A DNA stretch of 64,000 nucleotides from Thamnidium elegans (Eukaryota; Mucoromycota; Mucoromycetes; Mucorales; Mucoraceae), in the NCBI GenBank assembly GCA_025201345.1, contig JAIXMG010000014.1, positions 1 to 64,000 of the forward strand, given 5' to 3'. The notes under the pieces are model-generated. The model made no database searches, was not told where the DNA came from, and worked only from the letters and a program-made list of their open reading frames with translations. Below, one piece after another: positions 46,365 through 59,758 of this stretch; within the stretch, counting starts at the first letter, position 1; each line of letters starts with the position of its first letter. A program made the position numbers and the translations under genes.

Positions 46365-47443
46365 GGCGGTTTATTAAGAAAGGGGAAAGAAAAAAAGAAA
46401 AAAAAAGAAAAAAAAGGTTTGATGCGTGAAATACATGACTTTTTCTCTTCCCCCCTTAAAATTTGAATACAATAATAAACAAAGCATTTTTATACAGATT
46501 AAAGTATATGTTACACTGATAATAATAATAAAGTAGATGTTCCAGAAAAACAAAAAGGACTTGGGTAGAGAAATATTAAAGCTGAGTATATTTCACGTGA
46601 TATGAGAGAGCATGTAAAGTTTCCTGATCAGATAAGTGACCAGCGAAATGACTAATTAAATAACGTTCAATCTAAAATTACACACACACACTTATTGTTT
46701 ATTGACTGCATTTACTGAAATAAATAAAAAACCAAATGACGGGGTTATTCGGCCGTTCGTTTCTACTCGGCGCTTGAGCCGTTTTTTTTTTAGGGGGAAA
46801 AATAAAAATTGATCTGGTCTGCTTAAAGAAGAAAACATTAGTATCAAAATGATTGATTTTTTTAAAAAGTAATGGTTATTTTACAACCAATGAGTTAAAT
46901 ATGCTTGGCTTACAAATGAAAGGGGATAATTTATAATCCAAAAAAAACTATCTTCTGTTACACAACTAACTGGTAAGATCACAAAAATGGAGCTTTAAAT
47001 ATATATATACAACCTATTATTAAAATCGATCTTCTTCTTTTTTTTAAAAAAAGAAGGGAGTATGTTAAGTTATCTTCATAATATATTATCATTATATACT
47101 ATCATTTTATATATTATCATTTATATTGAACCCTACAAATAGATTGTGATCTTTTTAAAACCAAGATTCGTTATATTTGACCTTTTATTACGTGGCGTTT
47201 GACCTATAAATGGTAATATTATTTACGTACTGTCGTCCGCATGGCCGCACGCCTATCAACTCCCCCACCCCCAACCCGGTCAAAATTTGACTCAAAATTT
47301 TTTTTTCTAAACCTCGTATATGCTGAATTTTAATTCAATTATAAATACTGAGACTCTTGACCTTTTTTTTTTTTTTTTTTTTTTTTATCGTTTTTTTTTT
47401 ACTTAAACAATCATATCCCACTACCACCAACAACAAAAAAAAA
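46365..47443. other. Intergenic region, divergent promoters
   Basis: It separates FHIP (minus) from the unknown gene at 47444. One GC-richer patch (CGGCCGTTCG, CTCGGCGCTTGAGCCG, around 46750-46780) stands out. A TATAAATAC precedes the plus-strand gene at about 47339-47347, about 100 bp upstream of the ATG. No gene is seen. Confidence 0.5.
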
Positions 47444-48581
47444 ATGACCACATTTTTTGAAAACTCATTCTATTATCCTACAGAAGTAAAACGAGAATAT
47501 AATCAACCATCAAATAATAACGACTTTAATGACTTTTTTATTGATGATTTACTTTCACCACTACCTACTTTAAATAGAGACAATAGTAGCTGGGAGTACG
47601 CAGTAACACAACTTCGACACCAAATATTTAATTCTACAAGTGTAGCTTATCCTGCACCAGAAACTTATCTTATTAAACAAGCTAAGCGTGAAAACAATAA
47701 TGCCTCCGCTGACGCTTTGTTATCTATGATGAATAGTAGCAATAGTATCTTTCGTTTCCATCCTGATCGTCTTTGGAGTACGGATACGCTTGAATATAGA
47801 AGACACCGATCTGAAAATTTACTGGTGCGCATGATTCATTGTAGAAATTTAGATATGTCTCAATTGTCTTTAATGCGTTTATCTAAAGGTATATTTGTAC
47901 ATCAAAAATGGCAATCTTCTAGCCCTCAATCTTCACCAACGCTCTCTGTTATAGAAGATTGTCTAGCAAACGAGTATCTTGACACAACAGGTAAAATATA
48001 TATATACACTTTTTATAATTATTATTTATTAACCCGTAAAAAAAAAAATAGTAGAGGCACCGGTTGATACGTTTCACTTTAATAATGTCCATAATATGGG
48101 TAATCATTTGACTAGCTCGTGTTATGATATGTTCGTACCTTATAGTTATACATTTGGTGCAAGGTATACAAATCCATACGGATCTAACGACTTGGTAATT
48201 CGTGGTAAAATTCCTTTATGGTGTCAAACATTATTTTTATCTGTTTGTTTGAAACGAACAGAACCAATTCAAATGAATGTACCTCAACAAGGATTATTCC
48301 CTTTTGCCCCTCTTGTATCAGTTACATTTAAATCACTGAATGAATATGGTCCATATAACATATCTCCTGATTTAACCATCCTTTATGAAAAATTCACCTT
48401 GGAACATATTGATCCATTTGAGATATCAGAAACTCCCAAAGATGAACACTGTTGTTTGTGGCCTGCAAAAAGACAAGAAATATTAAAAAATGTTCTTGTT
48501 TGTGACCTGTCTGATGATTTATCCAAAGTCCTTAGTGATATGGCTACCGTTTGGGCAGCCAGTCAAGGTCTTCTCATATAA
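47444..48581 (+). CDS. Hypothetical protein, two exons, 358 aa
   Basis: Exons 47444-47990 and 48052-48581 join in frame (D-T-T, then VEAPVDTFHF). The start is the ATG at 47444, just after an AAAAAAA stretch and a TATA-like site about 100 bp upstream. A T-rich, low-complexity start at 47357 in the same frame is less likely. The N-terminal half is polar and Asn/Ser-rich. The second exon has a compact, probably beta-rich globular part (YTNPYGSNDLVIRGKIPLWC; CCLWPAKRQEIL). No signal peptide, membrane span or catalytic motif is recognised. The isolated position gives no functional hint. Confidence 0.7.
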
Positions 48582-50648
48582 GCCCTTTTTTATTTATGCA
48601 TCATATCTCTATTTTTTTTTTCTTTCATATCACATCTTTCTCTTTGTAAACACATACCCCCCTACCCTTTTTTTTATATATATAGCATCTATATTTTTCA
48701 ATTTGAATTATAGTCTAAGCTCTTTTTCTCTTTTTTATTTTATAAATCCTACATTTTCATTAGATCACATTATAAATAAAAAATTATGACATTTTAAGGT
48801 AATTAAAAATGCGTTCAAGCACTATAAATTGATAAATATGACGTTTTTGCTGCGGTTTGTTTGAATGCTGTACTTGAAACTGGTTTATGTGAGTCAAATG
48901 TGCTCAAACAAAGTGATTGCCAAGTTGTTGTGTTACAGTTACCAAAGAAAAAAAAAGGGGGGGGGGAAGGGAGGTCGAGATCATTCCTCTGTTTGCTGAG
49001 TAACTTCTTGGTAAAATTGCCCTTTTTTGTCAAGGATAATGTATTATCCTTATATTTGACTTTTTTTTATTGTTAGTCTGACAGTGCATTATTTTCTGTA
49101 ACTTGGCAAAAAAAAAAAAAAAAAATGGCTGTGCAATGTTTGTAATGATAACGTTTTCTTGTCTTTTTTTTTATTTTTAGCGTTGTACTAAATTTTTCGT
49201 AAATTTTAGGTTCTGGTCACTTGTCCAGATTAGTAAAGAACCCCCAAGATATATATAATCTTTTATTTTTTCGAAACAAAAAAGAGTATATACTCTAACA
49301 ATAATAAAAAGTAAATTAAGATAACTCAAATTTAAAATGATCTATACTTGAACTAATGCTGTGACATTAATACGACTGATTATTTTGTTGTTCATAATGT
49401 GATAATTAATAATTTACAATTTTTACACGTTGTACATGTCTCGTTCATTCAAAAGGGGGGGGGGGGCAAGTTATCTTCCATGCTAATGACATTTAAACAA
49501 TCATTCGCGTTTTTGGTGTTTTGCAGCTGATAAACACGGAAATACATTTTAACAGAGTCCTGCAAATCCCTCATCACCGGCAGCCGAATTCGCCGTCACC
49601 TCGTAAACTATATTCCTGTGTGTGTTGCCCTGGTTTATTTTCGTCCCTAGAACCCAACACATTTCATTAAGATGCTGGTTACTTAAACTTTATTAAAATG
49701 CGAAGGAAAGTAACTCTAAACTTTGTGAATAAGACCTTTGGTTTTTGCTCTTGTACCATAATCTATAGACACTATAATCATAGCGTTTCAAATACTTTAT
49801 AGACATTGTTATCTAAATCACTAGACCTGTAATTATTTTGATTTGTTCTAGCAACTGATAAATTTTCTAAAAATGAGTCAAAAATAAAAAGGGTCAGTTA
49901 GTATTACTCACGTGTTTTAACGCTTAAACAATGGTTGTACGGTGCAAAGTAATGGATATACCATTGAGGTAGATCGTAATACTGCCAAACACCTAGCCGC
50001 AAAGTTCTCCCATCTCGTTATCTTCCCCACATTAGTCCATCCCTATAGCCTAATCTAAAATTAATTCTACGATAATAAAAAAAACTTTAATTTACTACTA
50101 CATCAACTGACATTGAAGGAACATGGTTTCACAAATCAAAGAGCTTGCATTACGTACAGCATCTTTATATTGATTTTATTGATTTACCACATCTAATATT
50201 TTAAAGCTTTATTATTAGTATGTATTAACAGCCGTTTATAAATTTATATTCAATCGATAGAACGCTAAGAGGTATCCGAGTAATATAAATTAAAATAGTC
50301 TAATTGTGTATAGACTATACGAAAATATGAGTACTTGTATAAGCTATGTCTAATTCGATATTGTTAACATATATTACGTAGATACGACATTTATTTAAAG
50401 CCATAGACGCATATTTGAAAATTGGGGAGGGCGGGAGAGGTATTATTATTATTAAAATGGGGAAAATTGGTATTTAAACTATTATAAGAAAGGAGTAGAT
50501 AAGCCTTCAACCGGAACCAGAGTAGCTATAAAAATTTATCATAGGGAACACGCGAGAAATGGGATTCTTGTAACGCCAAACGTAGAAAAACTACAACGAA
50601 AATATTATAACGGCCTTCACTTGGCAAACGCTTTATAGCCATTGCCTT
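48582..50648. other. Long intergenic region with G and A homopolymers
   Basis: It holds G10 near 48957, A18 near 49109 and a G12 run near 49456. A GC-richer segment (49560-49640) contains a 37-codon minus-strand frame starting MCWVLGTKINQGNTHRNIVY, too short to call. Frames at 48815-49076 look like chance. I see no supported gene. Such homopolymers may hide assembly slippage. Confidence 0.45.
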
Positions 50649-50903
50649 TTAACTACTTGCACTAAAAGGGGGTACCTTTGCAATTGGATTTCTCATGGTA
50701 GAACGAAGATAGCATACGTTACTACAGAAAAAAAAGAGATAAAGAACAGCGAGTATCTTGAATGGTTCTAAAATGTAGTAATGTAAAGTCGACAAGAGAA
50801 CCTTCGTCATGAACAAGACGGACGAAGCGTCAAGCTGCAATGGAAAAGTGTCTTGGACGGCCATCCTAAAAGAACTACAGGTCTCAAACATCTTGATTGT
50901 CAA
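50649..50903 (-). CDS. Small open frame (84 aa), possible remnant of an accessory gene
   Basis: The frame from the ATG at 50903 reads MTIKMFETCSSFRMAVQDTF, then LDASSVLFMTKVLLSTLHYY, with a hydrophobic helical centre. Its start lies 18 bp outside the left end of the inverted-end repeat at 50922, reading away from it. No family is recognised. It could be chance, but codon composition is richer than the surrounding spacer. I see no downstream exon. Confidence 0.3.
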   Translation of the reverse strand: MTIKMFETCSSFRMAVQDTFPLQLDASSVLFMTKVLLSTLHYYILEPFKILAVLYLFFFCSNVCYLRSTMRNPIAKVPPFSASS

Positions 50904-50921
50904 CTTGGATTAAGATTAACT

Positions 50922-51247
50922 CTTGGTACACCACCTGTGCCAATTTATGACTTTTTTTTTTAAAATATCGTGAGAAAGGAAATTGCAATATAAATATCAC
51001 GATGATTGAATAAACCCCTTTTTATCATAGCTGAATAAACCCTCTTTTTATCATGATTAAATTAACCTATTTATTCCATCCTTTTCTTTTCCTTTCCTTT
51101 TTTTTTTAACAATGAACTCATATACAAGCAAGTATCTTTTATATAATCAAATGTCTAAATATTACAAAAAGAGCTTTCCTATGATATGGTGGTGTACCAG
51201 GAATTTCCCTAAATTGGCATTGGCGGTGTAAATGGTGGTGTTCCAAG
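50922..51247. repeat. Inverted-end dispersed repeat, copy B (326 bp)
   Basis: The left end reads CTTGGTACACCACC, then TGTGCCAATTTA. The reverse complement of the right end reads CTTGGAACACCACC, then ATTTACACCGCCA, then ATGCCAATTTA, so the two ends are inverted repeats with one extra internal block. The interior matches 27111-27429. No coding frame is present. I cannot see a convincing target duplication (flanks AACT and AAGG). Confidence 0.75.
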
Positions 51248-51362
51248 AAGGATAATCCACCCATTTTTTTTTTTTTTCAGGCCACAATTTTTTCGGAGCT
51301 TTGCAAGAAGCAGGGTAGAAAGGCAGGACTTTTCTCTTTATCTTCAGCTTCCAATACCTGTT

Positions 51363-52300
51363 ATGTCTTCGACAAGTAAAAAGCGAGAGTCACCACAAGG
51401 ATCTGATAGTCAAAGGGAGACGCGCAAAAAAAAACGCCAGCGCCAACCACCTTGTGATGTATCATGATGTTTGGGAAATCTTGCTACTCTGAACCTTAAA
51501 CCTTTTGCTCTGCACTTTGGCTTGACAGACAGATGCAAGACAATGACAAGATACCGAAATATAATGAACAAATGGATCAAGGATGACGTTGTCAGGAACT
51601 ATTTACTTGATGATTTGGATAGATGGTCGGTCACCGTCGACTTCGTCTCTTTTTGACAAGAGCGAACTAGAACGACAACTGTTGTACAATCGCGTGCTGC
51701 AATCCACCTATTTTGACGTGTTCTTGTCTGAGATTATTGCTGACCAAGACCAACAAGTAGCCTTGCGATAGGCAAACAAATCTGTATATCAAGATTTTAC
51801 TGACATGCGGCCAGACGCTACCATTTCAACTCTCGTACAACATGAATTTGGGTATCCTCTTGGATTCGGTGAAACCAAGGTTGGCAAGGTATCTACCACG
51901 AAACGATTAGTTAATTTGGACATTTTCCGACTTGATGTCACTTGTAAGCGCGCCATTGAACGGCATAATTTACCGGCTTGTTTATCATTTATGATAAAAG
52001 GATATTCCATCTCCTTTTTTTATTGTATCCAAACGCCAAGATTGCTTTTACACCATGACGGAAATTGCCTCGCTGGACTTCGCTTCTTCGTTATTTACTT
52101 TGCACACTTTTGCATCTCGCAAAAATTTGGATCTCCTTGCGGCTGTAAGCAATTTTTTCGGGTCGAATTGTGCCCAGGATGTACCGAATGCTGCCGCCGT
52201 TACCACCCCTCAAGAAGGACTCGAGTACCACATCGTAATATCAGAGTATATGTCAGTGATGGCCAAAGCAAGTAAAGGAACCCTTGGTCAACCGTCTTGA
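51363..52300 (+). pseudogene. Decayed member of a PD-(D/E)XK-like accessory family
   Basis: Starting with the ATG at 51363 the frame reads MSSTSKKRESPQGSDSQRE, then an in-frame TGA (51462), then LGNLATLNLKPFALHFGL. A frameshift near 51630 leads to DKSELERQLLYNRVLQSTYF, a TAG at 51768, and then TDMRPDATISTLVQ and GYPLGFGETKVGK. The latter pair is a textbook P-D...E-x-K spacing of the PD-(D/E)XK nuclease superfamily. Another shift near 52030 leads to YTMTEIASLDFASSLFTLHT and a stop at 52300. Two nonsense codons and at least two shifts make it a pseudogene. It lies about 115 bp from the right end of the repeat at 51247, reading outward. Confidence 0.7.
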
Positions 52301-52864
52301 TATTGATTTTTGTTCTCTTCATATCCTTTCTGACATTAAAGCCCCTATTATACCTTTATTCCTGTATTCTCTATTCCCCGTCTCTTTTTATAATTCTCAC
52401 TTGCTGTATATCTTAAGTTTGAATATAAGAAAAAAATCCATAAAAAGATAGTATCTTCCAGAGCGTTTGGTAAGATTAAAGAAAAGTGACATAAAAATTG
52501 GATTCCACCATCAAAAAGTGAATATTAAGCTGATAGTGGCGATCCAGTTTCATGGCCCAACAATTTTCATGAATGAGTTGTTGACAATTTTTTTGTTTGT
52601 TTGTTTTTTTTTTCCAGCCATGAAAGAAGTTCATTTTTACAAATATTGTTTATGATTGGCTCACAAAGTTGATCAACTTAAATGAAAAAAGGTGGTGAAT
52701 TTATTCTCAAACACCTGGTCAAATTAATCTTATTATTTTGGGCAATTTAACCTCACACAAATGCCCAAAAGCACAGTACAGGAACCCAACATGTCACATT
52801 GGAATTAGTTTTAGGTTTTTTTTTGTGGTACTTGAAACTGTTCCACAGCACCTGTTTCAATTGA

Positions 52865-52901
<37 letters not shown>

Positions 52902-53106
52902 AAGCATATGATTCGATCAGATTAACACAGAATACGTTAATTCTGAGCCGTTTTGCACTATTTTTTAAAAAGACGAAAAAAGTGTTACCCAGAAAAACCA
53001 GAGCTAAAGTAAAATTATTCTCCTCGTTAAAATGTCTTTCTTCTTCTTTTTTCTCTATTTTTCACTCTAATTTATCCCACTGACCCTGCGTGCATTAACT
53101 ACTACA
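52301..53106. other. Intergenic spacer upstream of the P4-ATPase
   Basis: An A30 run lies at about 52874. No gene is supported. The frame 52467-52655 is low-complexity at its end. The promoter of the flippase is presumably in the last few hundred bases, which are rich in CTTCTTCTTTTTTCTCT tracts. Confidence 0.5.
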
Positions 53107-56100
53107 ATGCAAAATAGGAAATGGTGTATTCCGTGGAAAAATAATACACAAGATGAGATTATGCGACGAGATAGTATTTATGAAGAAGTACGCTCTCGTA
53201 GATCGTCATCCACCAGCTTAAATAAACCTTCACTACAACGTACTGAAACTACTGTCAAATTAAGAAAAATAGGCTCGGACGGACGTAGGATTTTTATCAA
53301 TTTACCCCTCCCTTCATACTGCCTCACGTCAAAAGGAACTGCTGCAAATACCTATGTCACCAATAAAATTAGAACGTCTAAATATACTATCATATCTTTT
53401 ATTCCAAAAAACTTATTTGAGCAGTTTCGACGACCTGCCAACTTGTACTTTTTAGCAATGGCCATCATTCAAATGCTACCTACATTCGATGTCAAGTCTC
53501 CAGCTTTGACACTTTTACCTATCTGTACCGTAGTCTTTATTACTGCTGCCAAAGACGCCTTTGAAGATTTCCAACGTCATAAAGTAGACTGGCAGTATAA
53601 TCAAAATGTCACACATACACTAATGGGATACCAAAATGCCAACTATCCAGAACCCCCCATGCAAAGTTTTTTCAGCTCATGTCTTGGCAGTAAAGGACAT
53701 AAACACCAACCAGAAAAGGAAACAGGTGTAACAACATCTCAAGATACTTCTTCAAATGATGTATTTCATAGTTCTCTATCTAAAGATATCCGAGTAGGTG
53801 ATTTTATTTTATTAAGAAATGGTGATAGTCTTCCAGCAGATGCCGTATTACTTTCTTCTTCTGATCGTGAAGGTGTTTGCTTCGTAGAAACTAAAGATTT
53901 GGATGGCGAAACTAATTTGAAACCTCGCAATAGTATACAAGAGTTAAAACATATTCAGTCCGGCGCCGATTGTTTGAATGATTGCCACTTTTATGTTGAA
54001 TCCGGTGCACCTTCACCAGATCTATATAAGTTCAGTGGAACACTCGTCACTTTAGAAAAGAATCGCAGTAAATGGACCGAAAAGAATAAAACGCCTGTTG
54101 AAATAGAAAATATCTTGTTACGTGGACATGTTGTAAGAAATACAAAGTGGGCAATTGCTGTTGTATTATTTACCGGTACAGATACAAAAATCATGTTGAA
54201 TTCTGGCGAAACACCAAGTAAACGTAGCGCCATGGATAAACAAATGAATCAGGAGGTAAAAAGCAATTTTAAAAAAGGTTATTGTTCTATTTACATTGAA
54301 TAACGTGTAATTAGATTTTTATTGCATTCGGCGTTCTTTTTTTGCTTTGTTTAGTTTGTGCCATTATGGCAGGTGTCATGAGGTCAAGGGATATTGCTTC
54401 TGGAGCACAAATTCTATATACAGCACAAACAGACTCACCAGCTTATGCTGGCTTTTTAAACTTCTGGTCTAGTCTTATTATCTTTCAAAACATTATACCC
54501 ATCTCACTCTATGTTTCCATCGAATTCGTAAAAACCTTTCAAGCTTATTTTATTTGGAATGATTTAGATATGTGGGATCCTCAATCAAGAAAGCCTTGCG
54601 TACCAAAGACTGTAAGTTTATTATTATTATTGTTATTTGTTTACTTATTAAAAAACTATTTCTAGTGGACATTGTCTGATGATCTTGGCCAGGTAGAGTA
54701 CATCTTTTCGGATAAAACGGGCACACTAACACGTAATATTATGGAATTTCGAGAATGTACTATTGGTGGGACACGATACGGGGATAATGGATTTTCTCCT
54801 GAATCCGAAGGTGCTCGCGGCGCTCGACTTCGTAAAGAAAAAGAAAACAACAACAACCCTACCGAAGACCATACCGAAATCGAAAAACCTCCTCAAATGG
54901 TAAATATTGATGAAGATCCTCTTAAAAGTAATGATGATAAAGAAGCAGGCCATCAAAATCAAGAAAAGAAAAACGAAATCATCAAGGACTATGAATCTGC
55001 TATCAAGAATATATTTAATCCAAAGTATTCTTCTCTCAGTATAGATCATCTTTCATTTGCTGACCCTCAACTGTTTAAAGATATGAAGGATGCAAACGTA
55101 GATGATAAAACAGATGATAAGTCTCATTTGATCAAGGAGTTCTTCATGCTATTGTCACTTTGTCATACGGTGGTAATAGAAAAAATCGGTAAGGATGGTA
55201 AAGCGATTGAAGATGAAGAGGATGAAGAGGATGAGGATGATGCCAGAGCTCAACCAAAAATAGCAGATAATGAAAAAAGTAACGACGCTAATACTTCCAG
55301 AGAAGAAAGCAAACCTTTATCTAAAATTCTCCACTATAAACCTGGAAGTTCCAAGAAACTTTTTGTGCCCAGTTTAAGTCGCTTGAAGAAATCAAAGAAG
55401 AAAACACATCGACAAAGTCGTGGTGAAGAATTTGATTCGATTACAAACGAAAAAGATACATCTGATATAGTAGACGATACTGTAGAAATTCAATTGGAAT
55501 ATAAAGCCGAATCTCCTGATGAAGCTGCGCTTGTCAATGCTGCCAAAAACGCTGGTTTTACTTTTATTAAACGTAAAGGACAAACGTTAACTGTCGATGT
55601 GCTGGGAAACGAATACAATTTTGAATTACTAGACGTCTTGGATTTTAATTCCGATAGAAAGCGAATGAGCGTTATATTACGTCGACCTGAACCTTGGAAT
55701 GATATCGTATTGTATTGTAAAGGTGCCGATAATGTTATCTCTGAACGTTTAGATCAAAATGGACAGCAAGATATTATGAGCAAAACAGTTGAAGACGTAG
55801 ATGCGTTTTCAAATAATGGTTTACGAACATTGATGCTTTCCTATCGCCTATTAGATGAAAACGAGTACAAAAAATGGAAAGAACAAATGAAGGAAGCAAG
55901 TACTGCATCAGAGAACAGAGCTGAAAAGATTGCTGACGTTCAAGAAAAAATCGAAGTCAATCTCAAATTATTAGGTGCTACTGGTATCGAAGATAAATTA
56001 CAAGAAGGTGTTCCTCAATGTATTGAGGATCTTCGTAGAGCTGGTATTAAAGTTTGGGTATTGACTGGTGATAAACTCGAGACTGCTATCAATATTGGCT

Positions 56101-57497
56101 ATGCAAGTAATTTATTAGATGGTGCTATGAAACTTTGGATAGTACGTGGTAATGATGATTCTGAAAAAATTTTAGAAGATCTTGTCAACACCTGTAAAAA
56201 ACTGGATGAAATTCAAGAGAAATACGAACAAGATGAAGAGAACAATGAGCCACCTAGTGAAAATGCGCTTATCATAGAAGGATCGGCCTTAGTTCATATC
56301 TTTGAGACTTCTGAATCAAAAGAAACATTCCTTGCTATCGCTATTCGTTGCAAGAGTGTTGTATGTTGCAGAGTCAGTCCGCTTCAAAAGGCATTAGTGG
56401 TCCAACTTGTTCGTAAATACCATAATGTTGTTACATTAGCTGTTGGTGATGGTGCAAACGATGTCAGTATGATTCAAGTTGCTAATATTGGTGTAGGTAT
56501 TGCTGGTCAAGAAGGTGTTCAAGCATCTATGGCAGCTGATTATGCAATTGCTCAGTTCAGATTTCTACATAAATTACTTCTTGTTCAAGGCCATTGGAGT
56601 TACGCTCGTATATCAGAAATGATTCTAACTTTCTTTTTCAAAAATGTCTTTTGGGTATTTCCTTCGTTATGGTATCAAATTTACAGTGCTTGGTCTGGAA
56701 ATATCTTTTATGATTATTCTTTTCTTCAATTGTATAATATTATTTTTACCGTTGCTCCCGTAGTTATCCTTGGTAAAAAAAAAAGAAAATATTATCTGCT
56801 ATTATTGAATCTAACCTTTTTTTTAAAAAAACAAAAACAAATTATAGGTGCTACTGATCAAGATTTAACCTCTCCTTATTTAAAACATTTACCACCAGTT
56901 TACAGTATTGGTATTGAGAGAAAACTTTACACTCGATTTAGATTCTGGCTTTATTTCTTTGACGGTGTTTGGCAATCACTTGTAGTTTTCTATGCATTTT
57001 ACTTTCTTTGGATTGCAGGAAACCCTAACGCAAACGGTTATGCTGAATCTATGCTTCAATTCTCTACTTCCGTTGCTGTTACAGCCATTGTACTTGCTAA
57101 TACTATGCCTGGTTTTAATACTGCGTATTGGACTTGGTGGCAATTCTTCTTTGTTGGTCTAGAAATTTTACTTACTTTCTTATGGGTTGTCATTTATGGT
57201 TTATTCCCGTCTGTTTCTCTTTTTGGTATGGCTCAAATGGTATTTGGTGCTTGGTCATTTTGGATGACATTCTTTTTATCTATTGTTGTCGCGTTCTTAC
57301 CACGTTATCTGATTACTTTTATATGTCAGTGGTGGTATCCTAACGTGGTAGCGAAAGGTCGACACTTGGAATTACACGAAAAGAGAATGAGAAAGAAAAA
57401 GTTAAGGGAAGAAGCTTTGAAAGAAGGATCCTCTAAATGGAATTTGAGCTATTGCTTTCCTTTATTACGGTCTAGTAAAACGACACGACAATCATAA
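53107..57497 (+). CDS. P4-type ATPase, phospholipid flippase (Dnf-like)
   Basis: Exons 53107-54255, 54315-54611, 54666-56772 and 56848-57497 give 1400 residues. The protein should move aminophospholipids or related lipids to the cytosolic leaflet, probably with a Cdc50 partner. The actuator motif DGETNLK is near 266-272. The phosphorylation motif SDKTGTLT has D498. The nucleotide-binding blocks include EYKAESPDEAALVNAAKNAG, and the hinge is AVGDGANDVSMIQVANIGVG. A long acidic insert (about 540-650, EDEEDEEDEDDARAQ) lies in the catalytic domain. About ten membrane spans are visible in two groups: two before the actuator, two before the phosphorylation site and six in the C-terminal part. The basic tail RKKKLREEALK is cytosolic. 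Dnf1/2-like length; the subclass is not settled here. Confidence 0.93.
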
Positions 57498-57679
57498 AAA
57501 AAAAAAAAAAAAAAAAAAAAGAGAGAGAGAGAAAGAGAGAGACTGCTTGTAATTATATTATACACTTTATATACTCATCACAATTTACACTTTATAAATA
57601 TTAATTAATTAAATATATACATTTTTAATAAGCAAAACATGATGCTAGTTTTCTTTTTCTTTACGCGAACCGACGAAAG

Positions 57680-59629
57680 TTACGGGAATAAAAACGTAAT
57701 AAAATCCTGTACGACTTTACTTTGTATGGTATTACTCTCAGTTTTAAACTCTCGAATTAAACCAGATAGATCATTACTTTGTGGATTTAACATAAATTCA
57801 AAGAAATTAAGCCAAAGTTGTTTGTGCCAGTATCGTTTAATTGTTTGTTGAATACGGTACCCAGTATTTTGCTTTGTTGTGTATCTCATTTGAACGCCGA
57901 ACAATAACAAATGAGCCATGGTGGCTAATTGCCAATAGTCTGCTTGAATGGGATGATAGGTAGAGTTTAATAATGGGTAGTCTGATTGAGGGCAAGCAGG
58001 TGACCAAGTAGCCTTACACGTACTTTCTTTTAATGCTAACAAATCAATAGAATATCCATAATCGATCATTATCAACGCAGGAAAACTTTTTGGATTTTTT
58101 CTCATTCCCAACATGATATTATCTAATTTTAAGTCATTATGAGTGATATGAATATGGTGTAACGCCTCAATTTGTTTTAATAGCTGAAGTATGAATAATA
58201 AAACGATTGGTTCAGGTATACATGATGAATGTTGTTTTGTTCTGTATAAATTCAATACGTCTAACAAAGTACCAGTTTGAACATAAGCCATAAGTAAATA
58301 GCTTTTATCCAAGTATTGATAGAATCCAAATAGTGGTAAAACCCTTGGAGAGTGGTTTTTCCTTCTTTCATGTATTTGAGTTAAAATATAAAACTCCCAG
58401 GGGTGTGGAGGTTGCTGTACTTTTATACTAAAATAGGAAAGAGTATTTATATTTTGAACCAAGTACACCTGAGCCATTCCGCCTTGACCTATTTTATTTA
58501 CCACATGATAAGTTGTATCTTGTAATTGAATAGAATCTTTTAGTAAAAGAGTTGAATTGATATTATAAATGTGATAATCAGGTCTTTTATCAATACCGTG
58601 ATTCACAAGTTGATTTTGAATAAACCCGGCACTGTGAGGCAGTTGTGTCACATTGAATTCCGGTTTTGTTGTATGTTGTTGCTGTTGTATGTGTTGTTGT
58701 TGATAAATTGGTTCAGTTTGGTCAATTGATGGCGTGATTATTTTTGTTGAATCGTAAAATTCTCCTATTTTATAGAATGAGTCCCCTTTTTTATTTTTTA
58801 AAAAAAAAGAAGTGTATTTCAGTTTTATACCAATCTCCTTTTTTATATCGTTAAATCGACCATCAAAAGTATAATAGTAGTTGTTAGACATAGTTCTTAA
58901 TTCTTCAAAGCATTTATTCTTGTGATTACATTCTCTTAATACTCCTGTACGAATACTATGTTGCAGTTCCGCATCAATCCAATCCAGCTGACTTTTTAAT
59001 GTCTTGTAAAAAAAAAGATTTAATTTTTGATCATTTTTTATATATATGACTAACTACATACCATAGTATGATCGGTTTTAAGAGGTTTATAATATTCATT
59101 ATGATATTGAATTATTCTATAGTATTCTGTATCAAAATCAATAACCTTCTTAAAATAGAATTGATTTAGAACGCGTTCTAGCCTTTTTATAGGCTGTGCC
59201 TTGTTTTTTAACCCTAAAAGTAACGTGGTTTCTGCTTCTTGCTTTCTAAGAAAAAAAAAAAAAAAAAAAAAGTAAATAATAATGACAAACAAATACAAGA
59301 TAATAATACTTTTTGGATATGAATTGAAAGTAAGCTATTGCTTCATATAATGTTGCTAGCTTATCACCGATATTGTTATCTATCAAACTGCATAGGATAG
59401 GTAAAATAAACTGAGGCACGTTTAGATAGAGAATATAAGTAAGCCATAATCTAAGATATAGTGGAGAATTCTTGTAACGAATATCATCCTTGTATTTGAT
59501 AATCACAGTTTTTAATAAATTGTAAGTATAATCGTTCATTTCAGTATATTGTGCAATGGTTTGTTCAAATAATAAAAGTGGATCCTCTTCGTTTAGGGCT
59601 TTATTACTATTTAAGCGTGAGAGAAACAT
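57680..59629 (-). CDS. BUB1: Bub1 spindle-checkpoint kinase, short form
   Basis: Exons 59629-59310, 59245-59062 and 59002-57680 give 608 residues. The N-terminal TPR-like domain of the Mad3/BUB1 family is present: KYKDDIRYKNSPLYLRLWLT, NIGDKLATLYEAIAYFQFIS, then LGLKNKAQPIKRLERVL. The central part is short, with a poly-Gln patch, and I see no clear GLEBS or KEN motif. The kinase domain has G-x-G-G-MAQVYLV, FSIKVQQPPHPWEFYI (Lys, and the PWEFYI motif characteristic of Bub1), ITHNDLKLDNIML in place of HRD, and IDYGYSIDL in place of DFG. Bub1 supports the checkpoint and phosphorylates histone H2A at kinetochores; this is from the family. At 608 residues it is far shorter than yeast (1021) or human (1085) Bub1. 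Confidence 0.9.
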
Positions 59630-59758
59630 TGTACTACTTGATCACAAAGAAAAAAAACAACGTGAGAGAAATTAAATAGTTTTTTTGATAGAAGTTTTAT
59701 TGAAAGATATATGTATTAAAGAGAAATGATATAAAATGCTGATTAATTTTTTTTTTTT

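Noticed and set aside
49450..49470. G12 run considered as a telomere-like or G-quadruplex element
   Set aside because: A single uninterrupted G run without a repeated unit; it may even be an assembly slip.
49580..49680. 37-codon minus-strand frame in a GC-richer patch (MCWVLGTKINQ)
   Set aside because: Too short, and no splice partner or family clue.
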